In this document: positions 51,978-60,629 of the stretch, in pieces
Layout: every line of letters begins with the position of its first letter
Position numbering within the stretch: the stretch's first letter is position 1
Source of the DNA: Paludibacteraceae bacterium
GTDB taxonomy: Bacteria > Bacteroidota > Bacteroidia > Bacteroidales > Paludibacteraceae
Direction of reading: 5' to 3'
Assembly (NCBI GenBank): GCA_024399495.1
Contig: JAKSNY010000002.1
Coordinates: forward strand, 1-64,000
DNA length: 64,000 bases
Made by a program: the position numbers and the translations under genes
Notes under the pieces: model-generated
The model's input: the letters and a program-made list of their open reading frames with translations, nothing else
The model's database searches: none
Told to the model about the DNA's origin: nothing

Positions 51978-52970
51978 ATGCAGACAGTAGATATTAGAGA
52001 ACTTAACTCACTTATAGAGAAGAAAAGTGAGTTTGTAGATGTCCTTACCATGGGTATGGACAAGGTTATAGTAGGTCAGAAGCACCTTGTAGAGTCGCTG
52101 CTTATAGGTTTGCTTTCTGACGGACATATTTTGCTTGAGGGTGTTCCAGGTTTGGCTAAGACACTTGCCATAAAGACACTTGCTCAGCTTGTTGACAGTA
52201 AGTACAGCCGTATTCAGTTTACCCCAGACTTACTGCCTGCCGATGTGCTTGGAACACTGATTTACAGTCAGAAAACAGAGGAGTTTGTAGTAAAGAAAGG
52301 TCCTATTTTTGCTAACTTTATATTGGCTGATGAGATTAACCGTGCTCCAGCCAAGGTGCAGAGTGCACTGCTTGAGGCTATGCAGGAGCGTCAGGTAACA
52401 CTGTCGGATACCACATATAAGTTAGATGACCCGTTCCTTGTGCTTGCCACACAGAACCCTATAGAGCAGGAGGGTACATATCCGCTGCCAGAGGCACAGG
52501 TTGACCGTTTTATGATGAAGGTCATAGTGGGCTATCCTAAACAGGAGGAAGAGCGTCTGATTATACGTCAGAATATAGGTCCTAAACCTGCACCTGTTAA
52601 ACCAGTAATAAAGCCAAGCGAGATTATAGATGCTCGTGAGGTTGTACGTATGATATATCTTGATGAGAAGATAGAGAAATACATTCTTGATATAGTGTTT
52701 GCCACACGTGAGCCTAAGAACTTTGGACTTGATGATTTGGAGGGTATGATTTCGTTCGGTTGCTCACCACGTGCTTCTATAGCACTTGCAACGGCAGCCC
52801 GTTCATACGCATTCATCAAGCACAGAGGCTATGTAATTCCTGAAGATGTGCGTGCCGTATGCCACGATGTGCTGCGTCACCGTATTGGAATCAGCTATGA
52901 GGCAGAGGCAAACAATATGACATCAGAGGAGATTGTAAGTGAGATACTTAATAAAGTTGAAGTACCATAA
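51978..52970 (+). CDS. MoxR-type AAA+ ATPase
   Basis: 330 residues. Walker A 'EGVPGLAKT' (54-62), Walker B 'LADEINRAPAKVQSALLEAM', sensor 'VLATQNPIEQEGTYPLPEAQ', arginine finger region 'VDRFMM' and C-terminal lid 'GCSPRASIALATAARSYAFI'. MoxR ATPases act as chaperones that activate VWA-domain proteins. It heads the moxR-DUF58-bat cluster, the Bacteroides aerotolerance operon layout. Confidence 0.94.
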   Translation: MQTVDIRELNSLIEKKSEFVDVLTMGMDKVIVGQKHLVESLLIGLLSDGHILLEGVPGLAKTLAIKTLAQLVDSKYSRIQFTPDLLPADVLGTLIYSQKTEEFVVKKGPIFANFILADEINRAPAKVQSALLEAMQERQVTLSDTTYKLDDPFLVLATQNPIEQEGTYPLPEAQVDRFMMKVIVGYPKQEEERLIIRQNIGPKPAPVKPVIKPSEIIDAREVVRMIYLDEKIEKYILDIVFATREPKNFGLDDLEGMISFGCSPRASIALATAARSYAFIKHRGYVIPEDVRAVCHDVLRHRIGISYEAEANNMTSEEIVSEILNKVEVP

Positions 52971-52972
52971 TT

Positions 52973-53068
52973 AATTGAAAATTGAAAATGGAAAGTGCAA
53001 AGTGCCCTCCTAATCTTCCTAAAGGGAGGAACTTTCAACTTTCAACTTTCAACTTTCAACTTTTAATT
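52973..53068 (+). repeat. Composite bat-operon repeat, copy 1
   Basis: GAAAATT/GAAAGTG units, then GCCCTCCTAATCTTCCTAAAG with GGGAGGAAC, then five CAACTTT units to the DUF58 start. The same arrangement is at 55986-56086 and, with the core inverted, at 59733-59871. Confidence 0.8.
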
Positions 53069-53075
53069 GATAATT

Positions 53076-53942
53076 GTGCAGACCAGTGAAATTCTAAAGA
53101 AAGTCCGTCAGGTTGAGATAAAGACCAGAGGATTGTCCCAAAACATATTTGCGGGACAGTACCATACTGCCTTTAAGGGGCGTGGTATGGCATTCTCAGA
53201 GGTGCGTGAGTATCAGCCTGGTGACGATGTGCGTAGCATAGATTGGAATGTTACAGCCCGCTTTAATCGTCCTTACATAAAGGTGTTTGAAGAGGAACGT
53301 GAACTTACGGTAATGCTGCTTATTGACGTATCGGGTAGTGGAGTGTTTGGAACAGAGTGCAATACAAAGCGTCAGGTTATTACAGAGATAGCCGCCACAC
53401 TTGCATTCTCTGCCATTCAGAATAACGATAAGATAGGTGTTATTTTCTTCTCAGACAAGATAGAGAAATTTATAGCACCGCAAAAGGGTAAAAAACACAT
53501 ACTCTATATAATACGTGAACTTTTGGAGTTTAAGCCTGAGAGCCGCAAGACGGATATATCGTGTGTGCTACAGTACTTCACAAACGTTATTAAGAAACGT
53601 TGCACAGCGTTCCTTGTATCAGACTTCATATCGCCTGATTTTGAGAAATCACTGCTTATAGCCTCCAAGAAACATGATTTGGTGGCGTTGCAGGTTTATG
53701 ATGTAAAAGATACAGAATTACCCGATGTGGGATTGCTAAAGGTTATTGATTCAGAGACAGATAAGGTAATGTATGTAGATACCTCTGATGAAAAGGTGCG
53801 TAAGATTTATAAAGACAAGTGGGATAAGCGTCAGGAGATTGTTACCCGTAATTTTTCAAAGACAGGCGTTGATATGGTAAGTATCTCCACCTCTGAGGAT
53901 TACGTAAAGGCGTTGATAACGTTGTTTAAGTTTAGGAGTTAA
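53076..53942 (+). CDS. DUF58 family VWA-like protein
   Basis: 288 residues from GTG 53076, which gives 'MQTSEILKKVRQVEIKTRGL', the usual start of Bacteroidales members; a TTG at 53067 adds three residues and is less likely. 'FKGRGMAFSEVREYQPGDDV' and 'IDWNVTARFNRPYIKVFEEE' are the DUF58 core; 'MLLIDVSGSGVFGT' is a VWA-like metal site. It is the probable MoxR partner, acting at the membrane face in the Bat system. Confidence 0.9.
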   Translation: MQTSEILKKVRQVEIKTRGLSQNIFAGQYHTAFKGRGMAFSEVREYQPGDDVRSIDWNVTARFNRPYIKVFEEERELTVMLLIDVSGSGVFGTECNTKRQVITEIAATLAFSAIQNNDKIGVIFFSDKIEKFIAPQKGKKHILYIIRELLEFKPESRKTDISCVLQYFTNVIKKRCTAFLVSDFISPDFEKSLLIASKKHDLVALQVYDVKDTELPDVGLLKVIDSETDKVMYVDTSDEKVRKIYKDKWDKRQEIVTRNFSKTGVDMVSISTSEDYVKALITLFKFRS

Positions 53943-53944
53943 CA

Positions 53945-54000
53945 CGTCATCTCGAACGAAGTGAGAGATCTTTACTTAATGTATGATGTATGATGTATGA
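53945..54000 (+). repeat. CGTCATCTCGAACGAAGTGAGAGATC repeat plus ATGTATG array
   Basis: Near copy of 50813-50840 (53945-53972), followed by three heptamers (53979-54000). Confidence 0.8.
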
Positions 54001-54024
54001 GAGGCGAAGTTAAAAAGTTTAGTA

Positions 54025-55005
54025 ATGAAGATTGATAAATTTATATTGGTTTTGGTTTTGTCAGCGATAGCGTTGGCATCGTACGCTAATATAAGCGTGT
54101 ATGGAAAGTTGGAGCCATCAAAGATAGTGATGGGAGACCAAGCCACCCTTAAATTTGAACTTGCACAGGATAAGAACGATAGGGTAAGTTGCCCCGTATT
54201 TAAGGATACGCTTACAGCAGGCGTTGAACTTGTGGAGGCACTGAAACCCGACACGGTTGATTTGGGCGATGGCAGAATCCAAGTGAATCTGAATTATCTT
54301 ATCACTGCATTTGACAGCGGGTTCTATTTTATACCATCGTATAAGTTTGTATCGGCGTACGACAGTGCATCATCAAAACCGCTTGGACTTATGGTGGATA
54401 CTGTTGATACAGAGGCAGATGCAGACATTAACCCCATTAAGGATATAATGAACGCTCCGTTCCTTTGGTCGGAGTTCTTCTATTGGGTAGGTATAGTTGT
54501 AGCCATACTTGCGTTCATAGCACTTGTGGTATATCTGCTTATGAAATATGTGTTTAAGAAAGAGGTTAAGATAATACCTCAGAAAGAGGAACCTAAAATA
54601 CCTGCACATATTATAGCATTGCAGAAATTGGAGCAGATAAAGAGTGAGAAGAGTTGGCAGAGTGGAGACATTAAGTTGTTCTATACCCAAGTTACAGATG
54701 TAATTAGGGAGTATATGGATAACCAGTTCTCCATTAACGCGATGGAGCTTACCACCGATGAGATACTCTCACTTGCTAAAAAGAGTCCTGAGTTTGAGCA
54801 GGTTAGGCAAATACTTAAAGAGATGCTTGAGCTGTCTGATTTGGTTAAGTTTGCCAAGTTTGTGCCTATGGAGGACGATAATAACCGCTCCATGCTAAAT
54901 GCCTTTGCATTTGTAGAGAAAACAATGCCGCAACCAGAGCCTGAAAGCGAGTCTGATGCAGGTGATGATAGTGCGAATAATGAAGAAAAGGAGGGTAAAG
55001 TATGA
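54025..55005 (+). CDS. Bat-cluster membrane protein (DUF4381-like)
   Basis: 326 residues. Signal peptide to about residue 21 ('LVLVLSAIALASYA'), a periplasmic beta domain ('KLEPSKIVMGDQATLKFELA', similar to the BatD opening), one membrane helix at about 151-174 ('WVGIVVAILAFIALVVYLLM') and a cytosolic helical tail 'FYTQVTDVIREYMDNQFSI' like the C-terminal part of BatD. Always found between DUF58 and batA in this layout. Role unproven; probably a BatD-like partner of the VWA proteins. The stop overlaps the batA start (ATGA). Confidence 0.82.
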   Translation: MKIDKFILVLVLSAIALASYANISVYGKLEPSKIVMGDQATLKFELAQDKNDRVSCPVFKDTLTAGVELVEALKPDTVDLGDGRIQVNLNYLITAFDSGFYFIPSYKFVSAYDSASSKPLGLMVDTVDTEADADINPIKDIMNAPFLWSEFFYWVGIVVAILAFIALVVYLLMKYVFKKEVKIIPQKEEPKIPAHIIALQKLEQIKSEKSWQSGDIKLFYTQVTDVIREYMDNQFSINAMELTTDEILSLAKKSPEFEQVRQILKEMLELSDLVKFAKFVPMEDDNNRSMLNAFAFVEKTMPQPEPESESDAGDDSANNEEKEGKV

Positions 55006-55985
55006 CATTCGCAAATCCGCTTTGGTTCTTGATGCTTATTCTCCTTGTACCTGTAATTGTTTGGTACATATTAAAGGAGAACACCTTTAAGGCAAACCTT
55101 ACCATATCATCTATAGAGGCATTTGATAAGATACCCAAGCAGGCTGCCGTATATCTGCGTCATCTGCCGTTCATATTGGCGGCACTTGCATATACCGCCG
55201 TTGCGTTTGCACTTGCACGTCCGCAGACCAGCGACAGTTGGAGTAACAAGACTACAGAGGGTATAGATATAGTGATGTCGCTTGATATATCGTCAAGTAT
55301 GCTTGCGGAGGATTTGAAACCTAACCGTTTGGAGGCAGCCAAAAAGGTGGCAGTCCACTTTATAGGTGAGAGACCAAATGACAATATAGGTGTGGTGCTG
55401 TTCTCTGGTGAGAGTTTTACCCAATGTCCGCTTACCACTAATCATGCCCAACTTATAAACCTTATAAGTGGTGTAAAGAGCGGTATGATAGAGGACGGAA
55501 CAGCCATCGGGTCAGGGCTTGCTACTGCCATTAACCGTCTGCGTGACAGCCAAGCCAAGTCAAAGGTTATAATTCTGCTTACTGATGGTTCAAACAACAG
55601 AGGAGAGATAGCCCCTGTAACAGCAGGCGAGATAGCAAAGACATTCGGCATAAGGATATATACTATAGGTGTAGGCAAACAAGGTATGGCTCCGTATCCT
55701 GTGCAAACCCCATACGGAATACAGTATCAAGATATAGAGGTTGATATAGATGAGCCTACGCTTCAGCAGATTGCACAGGTTACAGGAGGCAAGTATTTCC
55801 GTGCCACAGACAATAAGTCATTGGAGCAGATTTATGACGATATAGACAAATTGGAGAAATCCATTATAAATGTAAGTGAATACAGCCAAAAAGAGGAGTT
55901 GTTCCATTGGTTCGCCCTGCTTGCAGTGCTGTGTATAATAGGAGAAGTGATACTAAAGAATACTGTTTTACGGTCAATACCATAA
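55002..55985 (+). CDS. batA: BatA, VWA-domain aerotolerance protein
   Basis: 327 residues. N-terminal helices at about 5-22 and 50-70, then a von Willebrand A domain with the metal site D95, S97, S99 ('MSLDISSSML') and later 'LTDGSNNRGE', ending in a membrane helix ('WFALLAVLCIIGEVILK'). BatA and BatB are membrane-bound and form complexes; deletion of the Bat operon lowers aerotolerance in Bacteroides fragilis. Overlaps the upstream gene by 4 bases. Confidence 0.93.
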   Translation: MTFANPLWFLMLILLVPVIVWYILKENTFKANLTISSIEAFDKIPKQAAVYLRHLPFILAALAYTAVAFALARPQTSDSWSNKTTEGIDIVMSLDISSSMLAEDLKPNRLEAAKKVAVHFIGERPNDNIGVVLFSGESFTQCPLTTNHAQLINLISGVKSGMIEDGTAIGSGLATAINRLRDSQAKSKVIILLTDGSNNRGEIAPVTAGEIAKTFGIRIYTIGVGKQGMAPYPVQTPYGIQYQDIEVDIDEPTLQQIAQVTGGKYFRATDNKSLEQIYDDIDKLEKSIINVSEYSQKEELFHWFALLAVLCIIGEVILKNTVLRSIP

Positions 55986-56086
55986 ATAATTGAAAGTGGA
56001 AAGTTAAAAGTTAAAAGTGCCCTTCTAACCTCCCTAAAGGGAGGAACTATTAACTTTCAATTTTTAACTTTCAACTTTTAACTAAA
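55986..56086 (+). repeat. Composite bat-operon repeat, copy 2
   Basis: GAAAGTT/TAAAAGT units, the core CTAACCTCCCTAAAGGGAGG, then TTTCAAC/TTTTAAC units up to the batB start; the two flanks are mutually inverted and could pair. Confidence 0.8.
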
Positions 56087-56089
56087 AAA

Positions 56090-57106
56090 ATGTTTAGATT
56101 TGCACATAGTGAGTTTTTATACCTTTTGTTCTTAATCCCGCTACTGATGGGGTTGTTCTACTACGGACTTATAATAAAGAGCAAAAGACTTAAGAGAATG
56201 GGAGAGAAAAGACTTCTTAGCAATCTTATGCCAGAGGTTTCCCATATACGTCCAAGGGTTAAGTTCTATCTTAGTTTGGTAGCCCTTACGTTGCTTATAT
56301 ATGTGGCTGCAGGACCTCAGTATGGCTCTAAGAAAGAGAAAGTAAAGCATCAGGGCATAGAGATGATGGTCTGCATAGACGTATCTAACTCAATGCTCTC
56401 TGACGATGTCAAGCCAGACCGTATGTCAAGGGCTAAGCAGGTGCTTGGCAGACTTATAGATAAACTTGAGAACGATAAGGTGGGGCTTATAGTTTTTGCC
56501 GGCGATGCATACGTACAGATGCCTATGACCACTGATGTGGGCAGTGCCAAGATGTTCCTTAATTCCATAAATCCTGGAATGGTATCGCTACAGGGTACCG
56601 ATATAGCGTCTGCCATACGTATGAGCATGGGAATGTTCTCTGAAAAAGAGGGCGTAAGCCACTCAATAGTTATAATAACCGATGGTGAAGACCACGAGGC
56701 TGCCGCTGTTGATGCCGCCAAGATGGCTTTGCAAAGTGGTGTAAGCGTTAATGTTATGGGGCTTGGCACTCCTCAGGGCGGTCCTATTCCAATTAAGGGA
56801 ACTAACAGTTTCCGTAAGGATAGAGAAGGTAATGTCATTATTACCCGCCTCAATGAGCAGATGTGTGCCGATATTGCCGCCGCAGGCGGTGGCGTTTATG
56901 TAAGGGCTGATAACGCCAATAATGCTGTGCGTGCCCTTAGCAAGGAACTTGACAAGTTGGCTAAGACAGATATGGAGACAGAGGTGTATTCCAATTTTAA
57001 TGAGCAGTACGCATCGTTTGCTGTGGTGGCATTGTTGCTTATACTATTGGAGTTATGCCTGATGGATAAACAAAATCCGTTACTGAAGAATGTAAAATTG
57101 TTCTGA
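56090..57106 (+). CDS. batB: BatB, VWA-domain aerotolerance protein
   Basis: 338 residues. Membrane helices at about 8-27 and 60-78, VWA metal site D97, S99, S101 ('MVCIDVSNSMLSDD'), 'VIITDGEDHEAAA' and a C-terminal helix ('FAVVALLLILLELCLM'). A homologue of BatA in the same operon; the next gene (batC) starts 1 base after the stop. Confidence 0.93.
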   Translation: MFRFAHSEFLYLLFLIPLLMGLFYYGLIIKSKRLKRMGEKRLLSNLMPEVSHIRPRVKFYLSLVALTLLIYVAAGPQYGSKKEKVKHQGIEMMVCIDVSNSMLSDDVKPDRMSRAKQVLGRLIDKLENDKVGLIVFAGDAYVQMPMTTDVGSAKMFLNSINPGMVSLQGTDIASAIRMSMGMFSEKEGVSHSIVIITDGEDHEAAAVDAAKMALQSGVSVNVMGLGTPQGGPIPIKGTNSFRKDREGNVIITRLNEQMCADIAAAGGGVYVRADNANNAVRALSKELDKLAKTDMETEVYSNFNEQYASFAVVALLLILLELCLMDKQNPLLKNVKLF

Positions 57107-57107
57107 T

Positions 57108-57791
57108 ATGAAAAAGATATTGGGAATATTGATATTGACTCTTGTTTTCCCCATCGGGTTATGGGCAGAGAATGCCAACCCCGATATAAGAAAGGGAAAC
57201 AGACTATATAAAAAGGAGAAGTTTACGGAGAGTGAGACTGAGTATCGCAAGGGCTTGCTGAAGGATAACAAGAGTGTGGAGAGTGCATACAATTTGGGTA
57301 ACGCTCTGTATAATCAAGGCAAATACAAAGAGGCTGCCGATGCTTTTAAGGGGGCTGCCGCTATGACTCAAGATAAGTCAAAACTATCGTCCATATATCA
57401 TAATATGGGTAATGCCTACTATAAGGCTCAGGATTTTGGGCAGAGTGTTGATGCCTATAAAAAGTCTCTGAAAAACAATCCTAAAGATGATGAGACCCGA
57501 TACAATTTAGCATTGGCTCAGAAAAAGATGCAGGAGCAACAGCAGAACCAGCAGAATCAGAACCAGCAGAATCAGGAGCAACAACAGGAGCAGCAACAAC
57601 AGCAAGAACAACAGCAAGAACAACAACAAGATAAACAAGACCAGCAGCAACAACAGCAACAGCAGAACCAAGACCAAATGGACAAGGAGACTGCGGAGCA
57701 GATTCTTAACGCATTTCAGCAAGAGGAAGACGATACGCAAGATAAGTTGCAACAGAAGCCGGCACAGCGTAGTCTTGAAAAAGACTGGTAG
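57108..57791 (+). CDS. batC: BatC, TPR protein with long glutamine-rich tract
   Basis: 227 residues: signal peptide ('LGILILTLVFPIGLWAEN'), three TPR units ('VESAYNLGNALYNQGKYKEA', 'SIYHNMGNAYYKAQDFGQSV', 'DETRYNLALAQKKM') and from about residue 143 to 191 an almost pure Q/N/E tract (CAG/CAA codons). Periplasmic; binds other Bat proteins. The tract is coded by imperfect CAR repeats, so its length may vary between strains. Confidence 0.9.
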   Translation: MKKILGILILTLVFPIGLWAENANPDIRKGNRLYKKEKFTESETEYRKGLLKDNKSVESAYNLGNALYNQGKYKEAADAFKGAAAMTQDKSKLSSIYHNMGNAYYKAQDFGQSVDAYKKSLKNNPKDDETRYNLALAQKKMQEQQQNQQNQNQQNQEQQQEQQQQQEQQQEQQQDKQDQQQQQQQQNQDQMDKETAEQILNAFQQEEDDTQDKLQQKPAQRSLEKDW

Positions 57792-57795
57792 AATT

Positions 57796-57848
57796 CTATG
57801 TATAAATGTATAATGTATGATGTATGATGTATGATGTATGATGTATGA
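57796..57848 (+). repeat. ATGTATG heptamer array after batC
   Basis: Six or seven heptamers, the last five perfect. Confidence 0.85.
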
Positions 57849-57883
57849 AAGAGTAGAGGAGTTGGTAAACTAAAAAATAAAGT

Positions 57884-59725
57884 ATGTACAAAAACTTAAT
57901 AATATTATTAATTTTTCTTTCCGCACCTCTCGCCTTGTTTGGTGAGAGTGTGGAGTTTATAGCCGAGGCTCCGTCATCGGTGGTGGTGGGCAACAGATTC
58001 GGACTTACATATACGGTAAATCAGGATTGTAAGGATTTTCGTGCGGCTGATATGAGTGATTTCAGTGTGCTTATGGGTCCGTCAACATCGCACAGTTCAA
58101 GCGTGCAGATTATAAACGGAAGCGTAAATAAATCAACCACAATAACTTACACCTATATTTTGGTTGGTGAGAATCCTGGTACATACACCATTCCTGGTGC
58201 TACAGTGGTGGTTAAGGGCGATAAATACACATCAAACGCACTGACCATTAAGGTGCTTCCTGCCGATGAGGCGGGGCAGTCTTCGCAGCAAGGCTCCAGC
58301 CAAGGAGGTCAGCAGCAGGGTCAGACTCTTAACAATAAGGATTCCAAGACCTCACAGAGTGGTAATAACCAGATGTTTATACGTCAGGTTATATCTAAGA
58401 CCAAGGTTTATGAGCAGGAGGCGTTTCTTGTTACATATAAACTTTATACAAGATACAATTTAAGAGACCTTACAAATGTAAAATTCCCTGAGTATAAAGG
58501 CTTTTATGTGCAGGATATAGAACTTGACCCTAACAGGCAAATGACCACAGAGCATTATAATGGTCTTAATTACAGCACTTTTGTGCTAAAACAGGCTCTG
58601 CTGTATCCGCAGCATTCAGGTACGCAAGAGATTGAAAGCGGCTCTCTTGATGCCGTCATAGTGGAGCGTGTGCAGAATCACTCTAACAGTATATTTGACG
58701 GTTTCTTTGACTCTTATCAGGATGTGAGGAAGTCCATTAAAATACCGTCTGCCAAGATAGAGGTTATGCCTCTGCCTAAGGGAGCCCCTAAAAGTTTTAA
58801 GGGTGCGGTTGGTAAATTTGACGTTAAAAGCAGTATCAGTGCGGAAAATCTTAAGGCAAATGACGCTCTTACTGTAAAACTTAACATATCAGGTACAGGT
58901 AATCTCAAGCTTATCAAGAATCCTGAATTGGAGTTCCCTGCCGATTTTGATGTCTATGACCCAAAGGTTGATAACAGCATAAAGATTACAGCGGCCGGCA
59001 CATCGGGTAGTAAGAGTATTGAGTATCTTGCAATTCCAAGATTTGGCGGTGATTTTGAGATAAACGGGGTGGAGTTCTCTTGGTTTGACCCGTCAGTGGG
59101 GCAGTATAAGACTGTTAATACCCCTAATTATAAGGTTAAGGTGGAGGGTAGTGCAGACCAAACACAGGTCATATCATCGGGTACTGTATCCAATAAGGAG
59201 AGTGTAAGGAATTTAGGTAGTGATATAAGGCATATCCACACCGATGTCAAACTAAAGAGCAAATCAGCAGGATTTTATGGAACAGGAGGTTTTGTAGCGG
59301 GATATGCCGTTCCGTTTGCTGTGTTTGTATTATTGCTTATATTGCTACAGAAACAGGCTCGTGAGAACGCAAATATTGCACTTAAACGTACAAAACGTGC
59401 AAGTAAGGTTGCTGTTAAACGTCTGAAATCGGCAGCCAAGTTTATGAAGGCAGGTGACCGCAACCATTTCTATGAGGAGACTATGAAGGCTTTGTGGGGG
59501 TATCTCAGCGATAAACTTTCTATTCCGCAATCAGACCTTACAAAAGATAATGTAAGAGATAAACTTAGTGCTAAAGGCGTTAATGATGAGGTGGTTACAG
59601 AGTTTCTTAATACGTTGCAGGATTGTGAGTTCGCACGCTTCTCTTCTGCCAACGATGAGAATCTGTCAATGCAGGCAATTTACGGCAGAGCCACAAAATT
59701 GATTGAAGCACTTGAAAATGCTTAA
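57884..59725 (+). CDS. batD: BatD, oxygen-tolerance membrane protein
   Basis: 613 residues. Signal peptide ('LIILLIFLSAPLALFGES'), tandem beta domains ('VEFIAEAPSSVVVGNRFGLT', 'MFIRQVISKTKVYEQEAFLV'), a Gln/Ser/Gly linker around residues 127-165, a membrane helix at about 468-490 ('GYAVPFAVFVLLLILLQ') and a cytosolic helical tail. PF13584 family. It contacts the VWA proteins in the Bat complex. Confidence 0.92.
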   Translation: MYKNLIILLIFLSAPLALFGESVEFIAEAPSSVVVGNRFGLTYTVNQDCKDFRAADMSDFSVLMGPSTSHSSSVQIINGSVNKSTTITYTYILVGENPGTYTIPGATVVVKGDKYTSNALTIKVLPADEAGQSSQQGSSQGGQQQGQTLNNKDSKTSQSGNNQMFIRQVISKTKVYEQEAFLVTYKLYTRYNLRDLTNVKFPEYKGFYVQDIELDPNRQMTTEHYNGLNYSTFVLKQALLYPQHSGTQEIESGSLDAVIVERVQNHSNSIFDGFFDSYQDVRKSIKIPSAKIEVMPLPKGAPKSFKGAVGKFDVKSSISAENLKANDALTVKLNISGTGNLKLIKNPELEFPADFDVYDPKVDNSIKITAAGTSGSKSIEYLAIPRFGGDFEINGVEFSWFDPSVGQYKTVNTPNYKVKVEGSADQTQVISSGTVSNKESVRNLGSDIRHIHTDVKLKSKSAGFYGTGGFVAGYAVPFAVFVLLLILLQKQARENANIALKRTKRASKVAVKRLKSAAKFMKAGDRNHFYEETMKALWGYLSDKLSIPQSDLTKDNVRDKLSAKGVNDEVVTEFLNTLQDCEFARFSSANDENLSMQAIYGRATKLIEALENA

Positions 59726-59732
59726 TATTAGT

Positions 59733-59871
59733 TAAAAGTTGAAAGTTGAAAGTTAAAAGTTTAATAATTTGTGCTGTCTGTTCCTCCCTTTAGGGAGGTT
59801 AGGAGGGAACTTTACCTTCGGTCAGTTTCACAGTCCACTTTCAACTTTCCACTTTCAACTTTCCACTAAAT
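59733..59871 (+). repeat. Composite bat-operon repeat, copy 3 (inverted core)
   Basis: GTTGAAA/GTTAAAA units, then GTTCCTCCCTTTAGGGAGG with TTAGGAGGGAAC (the inverse of the core at 53003 and 56020), GTCAGTTTCACAGTC, then CAACTTT/CCACTTT units to batE. Confidence 0.8.
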
Positions 59872-59875
59872 AATA

Positions 59876-60622
59876 ATGTATATGAATAAATTAATAATAC
59901 TATTAACTTTTTTTGCACCACTCGCATTGTTTGGTGCAAGTATGGAGAATGCCGCCGCATTATATACATCGGGTGATTACGACGGGTGTGTAAAAGAGTA
60001 CAATGAGATTCTTGACGGCGGTATGGAGAGTGCCACACTATATTATAATTTAGGCAATGCCCATTTTCGTTTAGGGCAGATGGCACAAGCCATTCTTAAT
60101 TATGAGCGTGCCTTAAAACTTGACCCTGCCAATGCAGACATAAAACATAATTTAGAGTTTGCCAAAGAGAAGACTATAGACAAGATAGATGCACCTGAAA
60201 CCATATTCTTGGAGCGTTGGTGGAACGATATTGTTAATTTGGCTACGGCAGATGTGTGGGCTTATTGGTCTGTAGGTTTGTTTGCACTCTTTATTGCCGC
60301 ACTGTTGTGCTATATTTTTTCACGCACTCTATGGCTCAGAAAATCGGGGTTTGCCATTGCGGTTACATCATTGTTTTTTACAATAATCACCTTTGTTTTT
60401 GCATATCAGCAGAATGCGGTTAAAGAGAATAGCTCTTATGCTATAATATTCGCCCCTACAGTTACTATAAAAAGTACACCCGATGTAAGTGGCACAGACT
60501 TGTTTATATTACATGAGGGTACTAAGGTGCAGGTGATAGAGGCGGCAGGTTCTTGGGTTGAAATTATTACAGAAGATGGTAGTAAAGGGTGGCTTAACGC
60601 AGAAGCGATAGAGATAATCTAA
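59876..60622 (+). CDS. batE: BatE, TPR/SH3 aerotolerance protein
   Basis: 248 residues (ATG 59876; a second ATG at 59882 is equally possible). Signal peptide, a TPR pair ('LYYNLGNAHFRLGQMAQAIL', 'NYERALKLDPANADIKHNLE'), two membrane helices around 126-177 and a C-terminal SH3 domain ('VTIKSTPDVSGTDLFILHEG', 'GWLNAEAIEI'). Closes the bat cluster; a PAP2 gene follows after 7 bases. Confidence 0.9.
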   Translation: MYMNKLIILLTFFAPLALFGASMENAAALYTSGDYDGCVKEYNEILDGGMESATLYYNLGNAHFRLGQMAQAILNYERALKLDPANADIKHNLEFAKEKTIDKIDAPETIFLERWWNDIVNLATADVWAYWSVGLFALFIAALLCYIFSRTLWLRKSGFAIAVTSLFFTIITFVFAYQQNAVKENSSYAIIFAPTVTIKSTPDVSGTDLFILHEGTKVQVIEAAGSWVEIITEDGSKGWLNAEAIEII

Positions 60623-60629
60623 TACAGAT

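Noticed and set aside
57507-57752. Minus-strand leucine-rich ORF
   Set aside because: It is the mirror of the CAG/CAA tract in batC and has no independent start context or homology sign.
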